A stretch of 43,001 nt of DNA from Anaerolineae bacterium (GCA_019637635.1 JAHBVI010000053.1:1-43001), one strand, 5' to 3'; positions 30,557-38,419 are shown, counted from the stretch's first letter. The notes: generated by a model from the sequence alone, not told the origin. A program made the numbers and translations.

Positions 30557-32269
30557 CTACCGACATATCAGCAGCGGCTTCTCACAGGCCAACAGCAGCC
30601 GGTTGGCCACGCTGCCCCGCAGCAGGGTGCGCAGCGGGCTGTAGGCAAAACCACCGATAATAAGGAAGTCTGCCTGAGAGGTCACGGCCGTTGCCAGCGC
30701 CACCTCCACCACATCCCCCTCCTCAGCATAATAGTCGGCTGTAATCCCGGCCTGCCGCAAATACTCCCGCACCTGGGCCAGCGCCCGATTGGTCTGAATG
30801 TTGTCGCCCACGCTGACAACCGACAGCCGAATCTGGTAGTGAGCGGCCAGATAGGTGGCTACAAATAACGCCTCTTCGGCCGGCGTCTGGCCGCCGCCAT
30901 AAGCCAGCAGGGCATGGGCCAACGGCCGTACCCCTCCCGGCGGCGCGGTCAGAATAGGGCGAGGGCAGTGGCGCAAGATGAATTGCAGCCCCGACGTGTA
31001 CCGGTCGCTTACCGTTTCTGGGGGGTGGTTTACCGGTAAAACAATCCCATCTGCATAGACGGATCGCTGCACAATTTTGGTAGCTATATTGCCCCACTCC
31101 ACCGCAAATTGGCCCTGCACGCCAGCCGCAGCGCACCGCTGCTCAAATTCGGCGCGGATCACTTCAACCGGTACAGCGTCTTCCGGTGGATGCTCTTCAT
31201 CCACCACATGCAGCCCCAGCAGGCGGCTCTGCCCCAGCCGGGCAATGCCAATGCCCACATCCAGCGCCCGCCAATCGGCCGGGTGCGCCCCCATGGGAAT
31301 GAGAATATCGTCAAAGAGGCGGCCCGACGGCCGTTTGTTTACCAATTCCGCCCGCCACACACCCGGCGGCGGCCCACTGCCCAATTCCGCCGGTGTTACC
31401 GCTTCCAGCAAAGCCTGAATGGGGGAGCGTTTTTCTTTGGCAAGTTGGGACACGGCCGTTTCCGGCGACACTTCCCAGCCCAACGCTTCAGTTAACTCTG
31501 CCCGGTGTTCGGCCAGCAGCACATACATATCCGCTTCCGTGCGCCCCGGAAAGTAACGCAAAATCCCCTGCTCGCGCACAATGTGAATCACCGGCAGGTA
31601 GACGTGATCATACCAACTGGCAATCGCTTCCCCTTCCGGTATAAAACGCTGCTGCTCCAGCCCCAGGTAATGCCGATGCACGTCTATATGATCCATAATT
31701 AACCGGTACTGCCCGCAAAACGTCATCAGCAGGTCTGCCCCTGGGCGAATCTCATCCAGGTCTGTTTGTTCCAAAAATTCGGCGTACCGGGCTTTGCAGA
31801 TGATCTCCTCCGGGTCGTCGTCGGCGGAAAGCGGAACACGAGTTTTTACCTCGGTTACGTAGGCGGAAATGGTAGACAGGCCCATATCTCTGGCTACAGA
31901 GACGCGGTGGTTGCCGTCAATGACAAAGTAGGCATCCCCTAGCTGATACACTTCAATGGGGGGGACGCCGGTCAGGTCGTGTACGGCCGTTTTCACTTTG
32001 GCCCAGCGATGTTCGATGCTATCTTGCCGGGGAAAGAAGGAGCGGGTGAAATCTTTATACCGCCCCACACTGCCCACAATTTTGTCCAGTGGAATCTCTT
32101 GCAGCCCGCGGGGGGCCTGGTTGACCACCCGCAACTGCTGGCGCAGTTCTTCATAAGACAGCAAATCGGTGGAACGGCCGGAAAAACGGGCCAGCAGTTG
32201 TTCCATGGCCGCTTTCCGCCGCGCCCGCTGGAAATCTTCCAGGGCCAGGGAGTAGGTGGGGGGGTGCAT
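30557..32269 (-). CDS. ParB/sulfiredoxin-like domain fused to tandem universal stress domains
   Basis: About 570 residues. The first half contains a ParB/Srx-like nucleotide-binding motif: VGSVGRYKDFTRSF, VYQLGDAYFVIDGNHRVSVARDMG (here cited as VIDGNHRVSVAR) and a helical DUF-like extension. The second half holds two Usp folds: ILIPMGAHPADWRALDVGIG with a degenerate loop, then HALLAYGGGQTPAEEALFVA ending FLIIGGFAYSPLRTLLRGS and KPLLICR, which keeps the ATP-loop pattern. This joins a CTP/ATP-type ParB fold and stress domains in one soluble protein. The start is ATG 32269 or GTG 32275, neither with a good ribosome-binding site. Function unknown. Confidence 0.75.
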   Translation of the reverse strand: MHPPTYSLALEDFQRARRKAAMEQLLARFSGRSTDLLSYEELRQQLRVVNQAPRGLQEIPLDKIVGSVGRYKDFTRSFFPRQDSIEHRWAKVKTAVHDLTGVPPIEVYQLGDAYFVIDGNHRVSVARDMGLSTISAYVTEVKTRVPLSADDDPEEIICKARYAEFLEQTDLDEIRPGADLLMTFCGQYRLIMDHIDVHRHYLGLEQQRFIPEGEAIASWYDHVYLPVIHIVREQGILRYFPGRTEADMYVLLAEHRAELTEALGWEVSPETAVSQLAKEKRSPIQALLEAVTPAELGSGPPPGVWRAELVNKRPSGRLFDDILIPMGAHPADWRALDVGIGIARLGQSRLLGLHVVDEEHPPEDAVPVEVIRAEFEQRCAAAGVQGQFAVEWGNIATKIVQRSVYADGIVLPVNHPPETVSDRYTSGLQFILRHCPRPILTAPPGGVRPLAHALLAYGGGQTPAEEALFVATYLAAHYQIRLSVVSVGDNIQTNRALAQVREYLRQAGITADYYAEEGDVVEVALATAVTSQADFLIIGGFAYSPLRTLLRGSVANRLLLACEKPLLICR

Positions 32270-32289
32270 TGTCACGTTTACACACGAAG

Positions 32290-32321
32290 CCCGAAGTCCG
32301 ACTTCGGATTACGGATTACGG
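32290..32321. repeat. Repeat of CCGAAGT and GGATTAC words
   Basis: CCCGAAGTCCGACTTCGG is a local palindrome followed by GGATTAC-GGATTAC in 7-nt register. It lies upstream of the USP-fusion gene and runs into the end of the small Cys-rich protein gene. Similar words are at 5341-5360 and 14272-14296. Confidence 0.6.
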
Positions 32322-32597
32322 TCTTTCATAACTCATCACCGGGCGGTAGACGCAGCCGCAGCGGCGGCCTTTGCTGCACGTGGGCAGGGGCAGGTGGGGC
32401 GCGTCGTCGGGGTGGTACACGGCCGTGTCATCCAATTGTTGGCAGGCGTCACACCCGTCCCGGTCTCGTTCAATGCGCACGCCCACAATGGAGCCTTTGG
32501 CCTTCATGCCCAGCCGGTACTGCGCCAGCGTCTTTTCGGCGTAATTGTCCGGTTTTTCCATTTCCCGGTGAAAATTGTTGAGCCAGTTAAATGACAT
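32316..32597 (-). CDS. Small Cys-rich hypothetical protein, 93 aa
   Basis: The frame starts at ATG 32597 (MSFNWLNNFHREMEKPDN); an upstream extension to 32810 runs through a repeat and is not credible. The C-terminal half has DGCDACQQLDD, then PHLPLPTCSKGRRCGCVY, five Cys in a CxxC...C...CxC layout that suggests a metal site. I do not recognise the family; the layout vaguely recalls the C-terminus of phage head morphogenesis proteins, but no phage gene is nearby. No good ribosome-binding site is seen. Confidence 0.6.
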   Translation of the reverse strand: MSFNWLNNFHREMEKPDNYAEKTLAQYRLGMKAKGSIVGVRIERDRDGCDACQQLDDTAVYHPDDAPHLPLPTCSKGRRCGCVYRPVMSYERP

Positions 32598-32654
32598 AGG
32601 TATATTGTGGGCACAGCCTGGTCGTTTGTCTTTGGGCAAACTGTGCAAATTTGG

Positions 32655-32750
32655 GTAACTGGGGAATTGGGTAATTGTGTAATTGACAATCGCGCCATTT
32701 TTCGGAGTAGTGCCTTTAGCCGGTAATGCAACGGCTAAAGCCTCTACTCC
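32655..32750. repeat. AATTGGGT octamer words and GGCTAAAGCC hairpin
   Basis: AATTGGGT, AATTGTGT, AATTGACA run in 8-nt steps (about 32663-32687). Next, GGAGTAGTGCCTTTAGCCG (32704-32722) pairs with 32732-32750 with two mismatches, a smaller relative of the element at 9334-9437. The hairpin ends just before the glycosidase stop codon and probably terminates that gene. Confidence 0.6.
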
Positions 32751-32757
32751 AGGTAGA

Positions 32758-34179
32758 TTATTCGCGGAGGACCACCGGCAAATAAATGTGGTGAATAGTT
32801 TCCCAAACATACACCTGCACCGGTAGGGTTTGGGTAGTGGTCAGGCCGGCTGAGGTGGACACGGCCGTGACCGTGCCGGTGTACAAACCAATGGGCTGTA
32901 TGGGCAGGGCCAGTTGCACGGGCATGGTCACGCTTTGCCCGGCAGCCAATGCGCCGGTAGTGGTGGGTGGCATGGTGATGGTCAGCGGCGCGGTGGGCGT
33001 GGCGGCGATGGTGTAATCGAGGGCCGTGACGCCGCTGTTGTGCAGGTGGAGTACGGCCGTATGCGTCATGGGCAGTTGTCCTGGTGTGATAATCGTGGTT
33101 AGCGCCAATGGGCTAACTTCCAGGACGCCGATGGCCGGCGGTGACACCTTGGGCATATCGGTTAATGCCTGCTCGGCCGGCCGCCCCATCACCCCATAGA
33201 AGCGCATTTGTTCACACTCCGGGTAGATGGGCGCCTGGTTGAAGTTCAAATTAAAGATGAACATCGCTTCCATCCAGGGCCAGTTCGTGGTGGCGTATTC
33301 ATACGCACCCACTAAATTATCCGCCTGCTTTTGCGGCGACACAATCTGCCACAGGCGGCCCTGCCAGCTTGGATCGCTGAGGCAGTGGTCGGGTGGCTGC
33401 GTAATCCAGCCAAACTCTGTGGCCCACATCTTTTTCTGGCCCAGGCCATGTGCCTGCATCAACTCATACAGTTTTTCCGCGCCGCGAAAACAGAAGCCGT
33501 TGGCGCAATTTTGGGTGGGGTTGCCGGAGGGCACATCTGGCGTGGCGTTATAGTCGGCGCTGTAGCCGTAGGGGTGGTAGCCAACCCCATCCAGGCAGTT
33601 GCCGCCGCCCGCGGCCACAAATTCCAGAAAGAATTCCCGTTCATCCTGGTAGAGGCCGTTGTGTCCGGGATGGCCGTTCCAGTTACCCTGCACACGCCCG
33701 GTGGGGGCCAGCCCGGCGGAGATGACCAGCGCGTCCGGGTCTATGGCTTTGATACGGCCGTAAGCCTCACACAGCACGGCCGCATAATCGGCGGCAATGG
33801 GCGGTGCGGCCCAGCCATAGCTGGCGTCCAGGTTGGGTTCGTTGCCAATCTCATAGGCGTCTACATACCCCAATTGCTGCTGCGCCAACTGCGCCACCGA
33901 ATTGCCAAAGGCGTTCAGGTTGTTGAAGTGGTTGACGTTGGCGTCAATACGCAGTAACACCTGCACCGGCAGGCGGCTGCCAGGGCCGTTGAAGACCTTC
34001 ATCCAGTTGAAGCCCATGGTCTGTAATTGGGCTACATCCCAGGCGGCCACGTTGAAGCCATAGCCAAAGGTGGCGCTCGTTTGTTGGGGTTGGGCGTGGA
34101 GGAGGTGGAGGACGGCCGTTAACAGCACCATCGCTCCTACCAACCCGGAGAACATGCGGGTAAATGGGTATTTGCACAT
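32758..34179 (-). CDS. Exported clan GH-A glycosidase-like protein with YLPVV tail
   Basis: A 473-residue exported protein: the N-terminus MCKYPFTRMFSGLVGAMVLL is a signal peptide. A TIM barrel follows (about 40-345) with AYEIGNEPNLDASYGW (candidate acid/base Glu), GVGYHPYGYS and KMWATEFGWITQ (candidate nucleophile Glu), the pattern of clan A glycoside hydrolases such as GH5, GH39 or GH53. A C-terminal Ig-like domain (HTAVLHLHNSGVTALDYTI) leads to the tail HHIYLPVVLRE. The exact glycan is unknown. ATG 34179 and GTG 34185 are both possible starts, behind AAAGGCAGG. The GT2 gene lies upstream on the same strand. Confidence 0.8.
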   Translation of the reverse strand: MCKYPFTRMFSGLVGAMVLLTAVLHLLHAQPQQTSATFGYGFNVAAWDVAQLQTMGFNWMKVFNGPGSRLPVQVLLRIDANVNHFNNLNAFGNSVAQLAQQQLGYVDAYEIGNEPNLDASYGWAAPPIAADYAAVLCEAYGRIKAIDPDALVISAGLAPTGRVQGNWNGHPGHNGLYQDEREFFLEFVAAGGGNCLDGVGYHPYGYSADYNATPDVPSGNPTQNCANGFCFRGAEKLYELMQAHGLGQKKMWATEFGWITQPPDHCLSDPSWQGRLWQIVSPQKQADNLVGAYEYATTNWPWMEAMFIFNLNFNQAPIYPECEQMRFYGVMGRPAEQALTDMPKVSPPAIGVLEVSPLALTTIITPGQLPMTHTAVLHLHNSGVTALDYTIAATPTAPLTITMPPTTTGALAAGQSVTMPVQLALPIQPIGLYTGTVTAVSTSAGLTTTQTLPVQVYVWETIHHIYLPVVLRE

Positions 34180-34205
34180 AATCACCTGCCTTTCAACTGA
34201 AAACG

Positions 34206-34260
34206 TTTGTAGTAGGCACTTTAGTGCCGTCAGAAGGCGATAAATCGCCTACTACAAACC
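34206..34260. repeat. 55-bp palindromic element (intergenic copy)
   Basis: Outer stem GTTTGTAGTA / TACTACAAAC; inside, GGCAC-TTTA-GTGCC and GGCGA-TAAA-TCGCC hairpins joined by GTCAGAA. It has the same length and core as the copy inside the DUF2877 gene at 14915-14969. The first inner hairpin differs from that copy but stays paired. Confidence 0.8.
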
Positions 34261-34269
34261 TTTTTTGCA

Positions 34270-35172
34270 TCAACTCAGTTGGTGCTTCGCAATACGAAAC
34301 CAGCCCCGCAGTTGAATGCCCGCCAGGATTACGGCCGTGACCCAACGGGGATATTGCTGGCGGTAAAACTTCTGGTAAAAAATCTTCATCGCCCGCACCG
34401 ATTCCTTCGCCACCCGCACCCGCGTCTCCTTGGGCGGGCGGGCAATTTCGGCCGATTCTTTGCGCAGGCCCGAACTGGCCCCTTTGTAATGCAGCACGTC
34501 TACATGTGGATAATAAACGATCTCATAACCAGCTTGCCAGATGCGGTAACAAAAATCAATATCTTCGCCATAGAAAAAGTACGTTTCATCCCAACCACCA
34601 AGTTGGCGGCAGAGGGACATGGGCATCATCATAAACGATCCGGCAATCACTTCCACCGGATGTGTTTCGTCGAAGTTAGCGTAGCTTTGGAAATAACCGT
34701 TAAAGCGGGGGTTATGCGGAAACAGTTTGCCCAAACCGGCGAAGTGGCAAAAGGCGTTCCAGGGGGTGGGAAAACCGCGATGGTTATCCGGGTCGCGCTC
34801 GCCGTTGGGGTAGAGCAGCCGCACCGTCAGCGCGCCCACGCGGGGGTGTGCTTGCAGGTAAGCCAGCGGTTCGGCCAGCGCATTTTCGCTCACCCGTGTA
34901 TCGGAGTTGAGAAAGAGGACGTATTCACCGGCAGCCACATCCAGTCCCCGGTTGTTCCCGGCGGAGAAGCCGACGTTTTGCGGCAGCGCCACCACCTGCA
35001 CGGCCGTATACTTTTGCCGCACCATCTCCACGCTGTCGTCGCGGGAGGCGTTGTCCACGACGATGATTTCCAGGCCGCCGGGTGGGTGTACGGCCGTTGC
35101 CAGCGACGCCAGGCAATCATCCAAAAGCTGGCAGGTGTTGTAGTTGACAATGATGATGGATAGAGTGGTCAT
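34270..35172 (-). CDS. Family 2 glycosyltransferase (rhamnosyltransferase-like)
   Basis: A 300-residue GT-A enzyme of the WbbL/rhamnosyl type: LSIIIVNYNTCQLLDDCL, EIIVVDNASRDDS, QNVGFSAGNNRG and the metal-binding FLNSDTRV (DxD-like), followed by GGWDETYFFYGEDIDFCYR with the catalytic-type ED pair. It transfers a nucleotide-sugar unit to a surface polysaccharide or glycolipid, on the cytoplasmic face. The C-terminal part has a basic amphipathic region that may touch the membrane. It lies upstream of the glycosidase-like gene. There is no clear ribosome-binding site; a hairpin repeat lies eight bases upstream. Confidence 0.9.
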   Translation of the reverse strand: MTTLSIIIVNYNTCQLLDDCLASLATAVHPPGGLEIIVVDNASRDDSVEMVRQKYTAVQVVALPQNVGFSAGNNRGLDVAAGEYVLFLNSDTRVSENALAEPLAYLQAHPRVGALTVRLLYPNGERDPDNHRGFPTPWNAFCHFAGLGKLFPHNPRFNGYFQSYANFDETHPVEVIAGSFMMMPMSLCRQLGGWDETYFFYGEDIDFCYRIWQAGYEIVYYPHVDVLHYKGASSGLRKESAEIARPPKETRVRVAKESVRAMKIFYQKFYRQQYPRWVTAVILAGIQLRGWFRIAKHQLS

Positions 35173-35180
35173 AGGGGTAT

Positions 35181-35208
35181 GTAGGGCGATTTTTCAAAAT
35201 CGCCCTAC
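35181..35208. repeat. Perfect hairpin GTAGGGCGATTTT (left flank of AAA gene)
   Basis: 13-bp perfect stem (35181-35193 with 35196-35208). It lies between the GT2 start codon and the AAA ATPase stop codon. Confidence 0.75.
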
Positions 35209-35212
35209 GCAA

Positions 35213-36022
35213 TCATAAGTGCCGCAGATACGCTTCCGGGTCATTCAGGAAGGAGCGGGTAACGGTGACGTGTTCCAGTTCTTCGTAGGTCACAGGGCGG
35301 GCGGGGGCATAGTCAAAACTGAGGATGGCCGCGCCGGGGTAGGCCATGAGGATGGGGGAATGGGTGGCGATGATGAATTGGCAATTTTCGGTGGCCATTT
35401 GTTTGATCATGGCGAGCAGGGTCAACTGGCGTGTGGGCGAAAGCGGCGCTTCCGGTTCGTCCAACAGGTAGAGGCCGTTGGGCTGCAAACGGGACTGGAA
35501 CAGTTCCAGAAAACTTTCGCCGTGCGAGTAGGTGTTCAGGTCACGGCCGTATTGCTGTCGCATCTGGTGTAATTGCCCGGCAAATGGCATCCGCGCCAGA
35601 TTTTTAGCCTGATGGGAACGGCCGTTATACTTTCGCTCCACCCGCTGCAATTCTGCCTGTAATTCTGCCTCCATCTGCGCCAGCCGTTTGACGTAGCCAA
35701 AGAAGTCCTCGGCGCGCAGGAAAAAACCGTGCCGGGTTTTGCTGGACCAGACCAGCTTGAGATACCCGGCCAATTCCTGCGCGTGAGCCAACGTCTGGTC
35801 ACGCGCCAACTCTTCTGCCCCGACAGTGTGTGCGTCCACGGCCGTAGCCAATGCCTCTAGCAGCGTAGATTTGCCGGAGCCGTTTTCACCGACGAGGAAG
35901 GTCACGGCCGTGTCCAGCACAAGTTCCGTATTGCCCTTAATCGCCGGAATGTTGAAGGGAAATCGCTCTTGCTGCCCGGTGGGAATAGGCCGAATTTGGA
36001 CGGAGCGTAAATGGTTGTGCAT
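35213..36022 (-). CDS. AAA ATPase of the ABC/SMC-like (AAA_21) type
   Basis: 269 residues. Walker A FLVGENGSGKSTLLEAL (about 35-45), an ABC-like signature SHGESFLELFQSR, Walker B GLYLLDEPEAPLSPTRQ and the switch FIIATHSPILMAYPGA are complete, with a short helical insertion in place of a coiled-coil arm. These stand-alone ATPases are of unknown role; relatives occur in defence and repair settings, but no toxin, nuclease or partner gene lies beside it. ATG 36022 is chosen because the longer frame runs through the flanking repeat. The gene is bracketed by the two GTAGGGCGATTT hairpins. Confidence 0.85.
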   Translation of the reverse strand: MHNHLRSVQIRPIPTGQQERFPFNIPAIKGNTELVLDTAVTFLVGENGSGKSTLLEALATAVDAHTVGAEELARDQTLAHAQELAGYLKLVWSSKTRHGFFLRAEDFFGYVKRLAQMEAELQAELQRVERKYNGRSHQAKNLARMPFAGQLHQMRQQYGRDLNTYSHGESFLELFQSRLQPNGLYLLDEPEAPLSPTRQLTLLAMIKQMATENCQFIIATHSPILMAYPGAAILSFDYAPARPVTYEELEHVTVTRSFLNDPEAYLRHL

Positions 36023-36032
36023 GATACAGAGT

Positions 36033-36061
36033 GGTAGGGCGATTTTCCAAATCGCCCTACC
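36033..36061. repeat. Perfect hairpin GTAGGGCGATTT (right flank of AAA gene)
   Basis: 12-bp perfect stem (36034-36045 with 36049-36060), extendable by one G-C pair. It is nearly identical to 35181-35208. It supplies the stop codon (36057-36059) of the dehydratase gene. Confidence 0.75.
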
Positions 36062-37004
36062 GAAAATACGGTAGTAAAGCCCCCATATCCGCATTGCCAC
36101 CGGAGAGGATAACACCCACCCGTTGGCCGGGGGCGGTGTATTGGCCGCTGAAGAGAGGGGCCAGCGCCGCCGCGCCACTGGGTTCCACCACCAGCTTCAG
36201 CCGCTGCCAGAGGAATTTGAGCGTTTCCATGATGGCGTCGTCGGACACGGCCGTCATGTCATGCACATAGCGCGTCATCACCACCAGATTGCGCTCGCCG
36301 ATGGCGCGGGTGCGCAGGCCGTCGGCGATGGTGTCGGGTACGCTGTCCAGCTTCACGATCTGCCCTTCACGCCACGATTGGTTAGCGTCAGCGCCGGCTG
36401 CCGGTTCCACGCCGACAACGCGGGTGTGCGGGTTGTGCCCGGCGGCGGCCAACGCGCAGCCGCTGATCAAACCGCCGCCGCCCACCGGCACAAAAAGCAG
36501 GTCTAATTCGCCTACTTCGGCCAACAGTTCTTGCGCGGCCGTGCCCTGACCGGCAATGATGTGCCAGTTATCAAAGGGGTGGATGAGCGTGTAGCCAAAT
36601 TCGGCCATCAGGTCGGCGCACACCCGGTCCCGGTCAATGGCCGGGCAGGTGACAATCTGCGCGCCATACCCGGCGGTGGCTGCCTTTTTCACGGCGGGGG
36701 AATCATCGGGCATGACGATGGTGGCGTGGACGCCCAACAACCGCGCCGCCAGCGCCAGCCCTTGGGCGTGGTTGCCGCTGGAATGGGTAACGACGCCGGC
36801 CGCTTTTTGCGTCTGGCTCAATTGGCTGACGGCGTTGTATGCGCCACGAAATTTGAAAGCGCCGACGCGCTGGAAATTTTCACATTTCAGGAAAATTTGC
36901 CGCCCGGTCAACTCGTTGAGGGCGCGCGAGGTCATCACCGGGGTATGGTGGGCAATGCCTTGAATACGGTGGGCGGCCTGGGTTACGGCCGTAGGGTCAA
37001 TCAT
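36057..37004 (-). CDS. Threonine/serine dehydratase (IlvA/TdcB/serine racemase type)
   Basis: A 315-residue fold-type II PLP enzyme without the C-terminal ACT regulatory domain, so of the catabolic type. ENFQRVGAFKFRGAYNAV holds the PLP Lys, SSGNHAQGLALAA contacts the substrate carboxylate, and PVGGGGLISG is the phosphate-binding glycine loop. It deaminates threonine or serine to the 2-oxo acid, or racemises serine. GAGG precedes ATG 37004. Its last codons and stop fall in the hairpin repeat. RidA at 13849 could remove its enamine product, though the genes are far apart. Confidence 0.9.
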   Translation of the reverse strand: MIDPTAVTQAAHRIQGIAHHTPVMTSRALNELTGRQIFLKCENFQRVGAFKFRGAYNAVSQLSQTQKAAGVVTHSSGNHAQGLALAARLLGVHATIVMPDDSPAVKKAATAGYGAQIVTCPAIDRDRVCADLMAEFGYTLIHPFDNWHIIAGQGTAAQELLAEVGELDLLFVPVGGGGLISGCALAAAGHNPHTRVVGVEPAAGADANQSWREGQIVKLDSVPDTIADGLRTRAIGERNLVVMTRYVHDMTAVSDDAIMETLKFLWQRLKLVVEPSGAAALAPLFSGQYTAPGQRVGVILSGGNADMGALLPYFR

Positions 37005-37018
37005 AGTTGCCTCGGTAA

Positions 37019-37056
37019 AGGCCCGATGGGTTTACCGAAACCCTTCAGGTCTTCGG
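37019..37056. repeat. Imperfect hairpin of the AGACC..GGGTTT family
   Basis: AGGCCCGATGGGTTT on the left and AAACCCTTCAGGTCTTCGGG on the right; pairing is imperfect. It lies between the GNAT stop and the dehydratase start. Confidence 0.45.
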
Positions 37057-37062
37057 GTTTAT

Positions 37063-37905
37063 TTACATCTCTCGTTTCATTTCCACGCGCCGGAACGACT
37101 CAAAATAACCAACCTTTTGAAATCCCTGCCAGATGCCGTCATCGCAGAAGTTTTCGGCGATGGCGTCCTGGCGTTTGTGGCGTTGGTGCATGGCGCTCAA
37201 GACCGATTCGGCCACTTCACAGCGGTCGCCAACTGTTACTTCTACCACAATGCGCGTCAGTTGCAGCAGCCCGGCGTGGTAAGTAACCCAGCCGCGCCCG
37301 CCATTGTGCAGTTCTACCAGCAGCGCCGACAGGTTGCGTACATTTTGGAAGGTTTGCGTCTCATTCAGCCAGTTGGGCCGCTCTTTGCGGTGCGAAAGCA
37401 AGATGATGGCATCTTCATGGTTGAGGGCAGTCACGCGCTTGATGCGCTCCAGCGCCGCCTGGTTATTGTCCGGGTTTGGTGGGCGGCGAGCCACAATTAG
37501 CTCGCGTAAATCTTGAAAACCAAATTTGTAAAAAAGTTGGTGGGCCGGTGTATTGCCTTTAATGACTTCCAACCAGACTGATTTGATGCCCAGTTCTGCG
37601 CTTTGGGCCATTAGGCCAGACATGATAGCGGAACCGGTGCCCAGGCGACGGCCGTAGGGCAGCACTCCCAACCGCGTAATCCAACTGCGCTCCCCCCGCA
37701 CACCCAACATGCCCAGTCCCAATATCAATTCCGCTTCGGCGTCATAGACCACACAGGAATGGCGGAGGTTAATGTCATACACCCGTGTATATTCCTGAAA
37801 GCGGGCTACATTCATGGGCATGGGCACCAGATAATCCATGCGTGTCTCGTTGTATGCGTCTGTCAGCTCTTCAGGCGTAAACTGGGTGGCTGGTAAAATT
37901 TTCAT
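37063..37905 (-). CDS. GNAT N-acetyltransferase with C-terminal extension, 280 aa
   Basis: The first ~150 residues are a GNAT domain: RHSCVVYDAEAELILGLGML, WITRLGVLPYGRRLGTGSAI (acetyl-CoA loop, here RRLGTG), LEVIKGNTPAHQLFYKFGF. The next ~130 residues (AALERIKRVTALNHEDAIIL, WLNETQTFQN) look like a second, degenerate GNAT lobe or substrate domain. Substrate unknown. The start at 37905 has only a weak ribosome-binding site. It may be transcribed with the dehydratase downstream. Confidence 0.82.
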   Translation of the reverse strand: MKILPATQFTPEELTDAYNETRMDYLVPMPMNVARFQEYTRVYDINLRHSCVVYDAEAELILGLGMLGVRGERSWITRLGVLPYGRRLGTGSAIMSGLMAQSAELGIKSVWLEVIKGNTPAHQLFYKFGFQDLRELIVARRPPNPDNNQAALERIKRVTALNHEDAIILLSHRKERPNWLNETQTFQNVRNLSALLVELHNGGRGWVTYHAGLLQLTRIVVEVTVGDRCEVAESVLSAMHQRHKRQDAIAENFCDDGIWQGFQKVGYFESFRRVEMKREM

Positions 37906-37968
37906 CTTGGTGCATTCAAGAGGCGAGTTTTCAGTTGGTATTTTCAGGCAAGCCAGACCAATGGGCGG

Positions 37969-38343
37969 CTACGATTTGCGTTTTTCCAGATAAGAAGCCA
38001 CTTCGGCCGGAAAGGTGCGAATGTCAATTGGTTTGGTGATGCAGCCATCGCAGCCATAACGCTGTGCAATTTCCATCGCTTTTTCAGGCGGCCAGGCTGT
38101 CACGGCCACAATGGGAATATGCTGCATCTCCGGGATTTGCCGCAGTAAGGTGACAACCGTTTGCCCATCCACATCAGGCAGCCCCATATCCACCAGGATC
38201 AAATCTGGCTTCTCTTCAATCGCTAGCGTCACGCCACTCTCCCCATCGTTTGCGTGGAGCAGGCGATAGTTATGCGGTGTCAATACCCGTTCCACCAGCA
38301 ACCGATTGGCGTGATTATCTTCAATCTGCAATATCGTGATCAT
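37969..38343 (-). CDS. Single-domain response regulator (receiver only)
   Basis: A 124-residue receiver: ILQIEDNHANRLLVERVL, phospho-acceptor Asp in LILVDMGLPDVDG, PIVAVTAWPP and Lys in CITKPIDIR. The type is that of DivK-like relay receivers. GAGGA precedes ATG 38343. No kinase neighbour is present. The HPt-bearing hybrid kinase at 26036 is a candidate phosphodonor. Confidence 0.92.
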   Translation of the reverse strand: MITILQIEDNHANRLLVERVLTPHNYRLLHANDGESGVTLAIEEKPDLILVDMGLPDVDGQTVVTLLRQIPEMQHIPIVAVTAWPPEKAMEIAQRYGCDGCITKPIDIRTFPAEVASYLEKRKS

Positions 38344-38419
38344 ACCGTCCTCATTTTCCAGGCTCCGTAGTCGCGGTTTAGCGTTTCATGCTGTCTCGCG
38401 CCGCCATTATACCGCAAAT

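Noticed and set aside
34279..35163. Long plus-strand open frame opposite the GT2 gene
   Set aside because: It is a shadow of a well-conserved glycosyltransferase; its product is rich in His, Arg and Gly as expected for antisense frames.
35213..36061. AAA ATPase as part of a known defence system
   Set aside because: No nuclease, toxin, reverse transcriptase or other partner gene lies beside it; only the flanking hairpins are notable.
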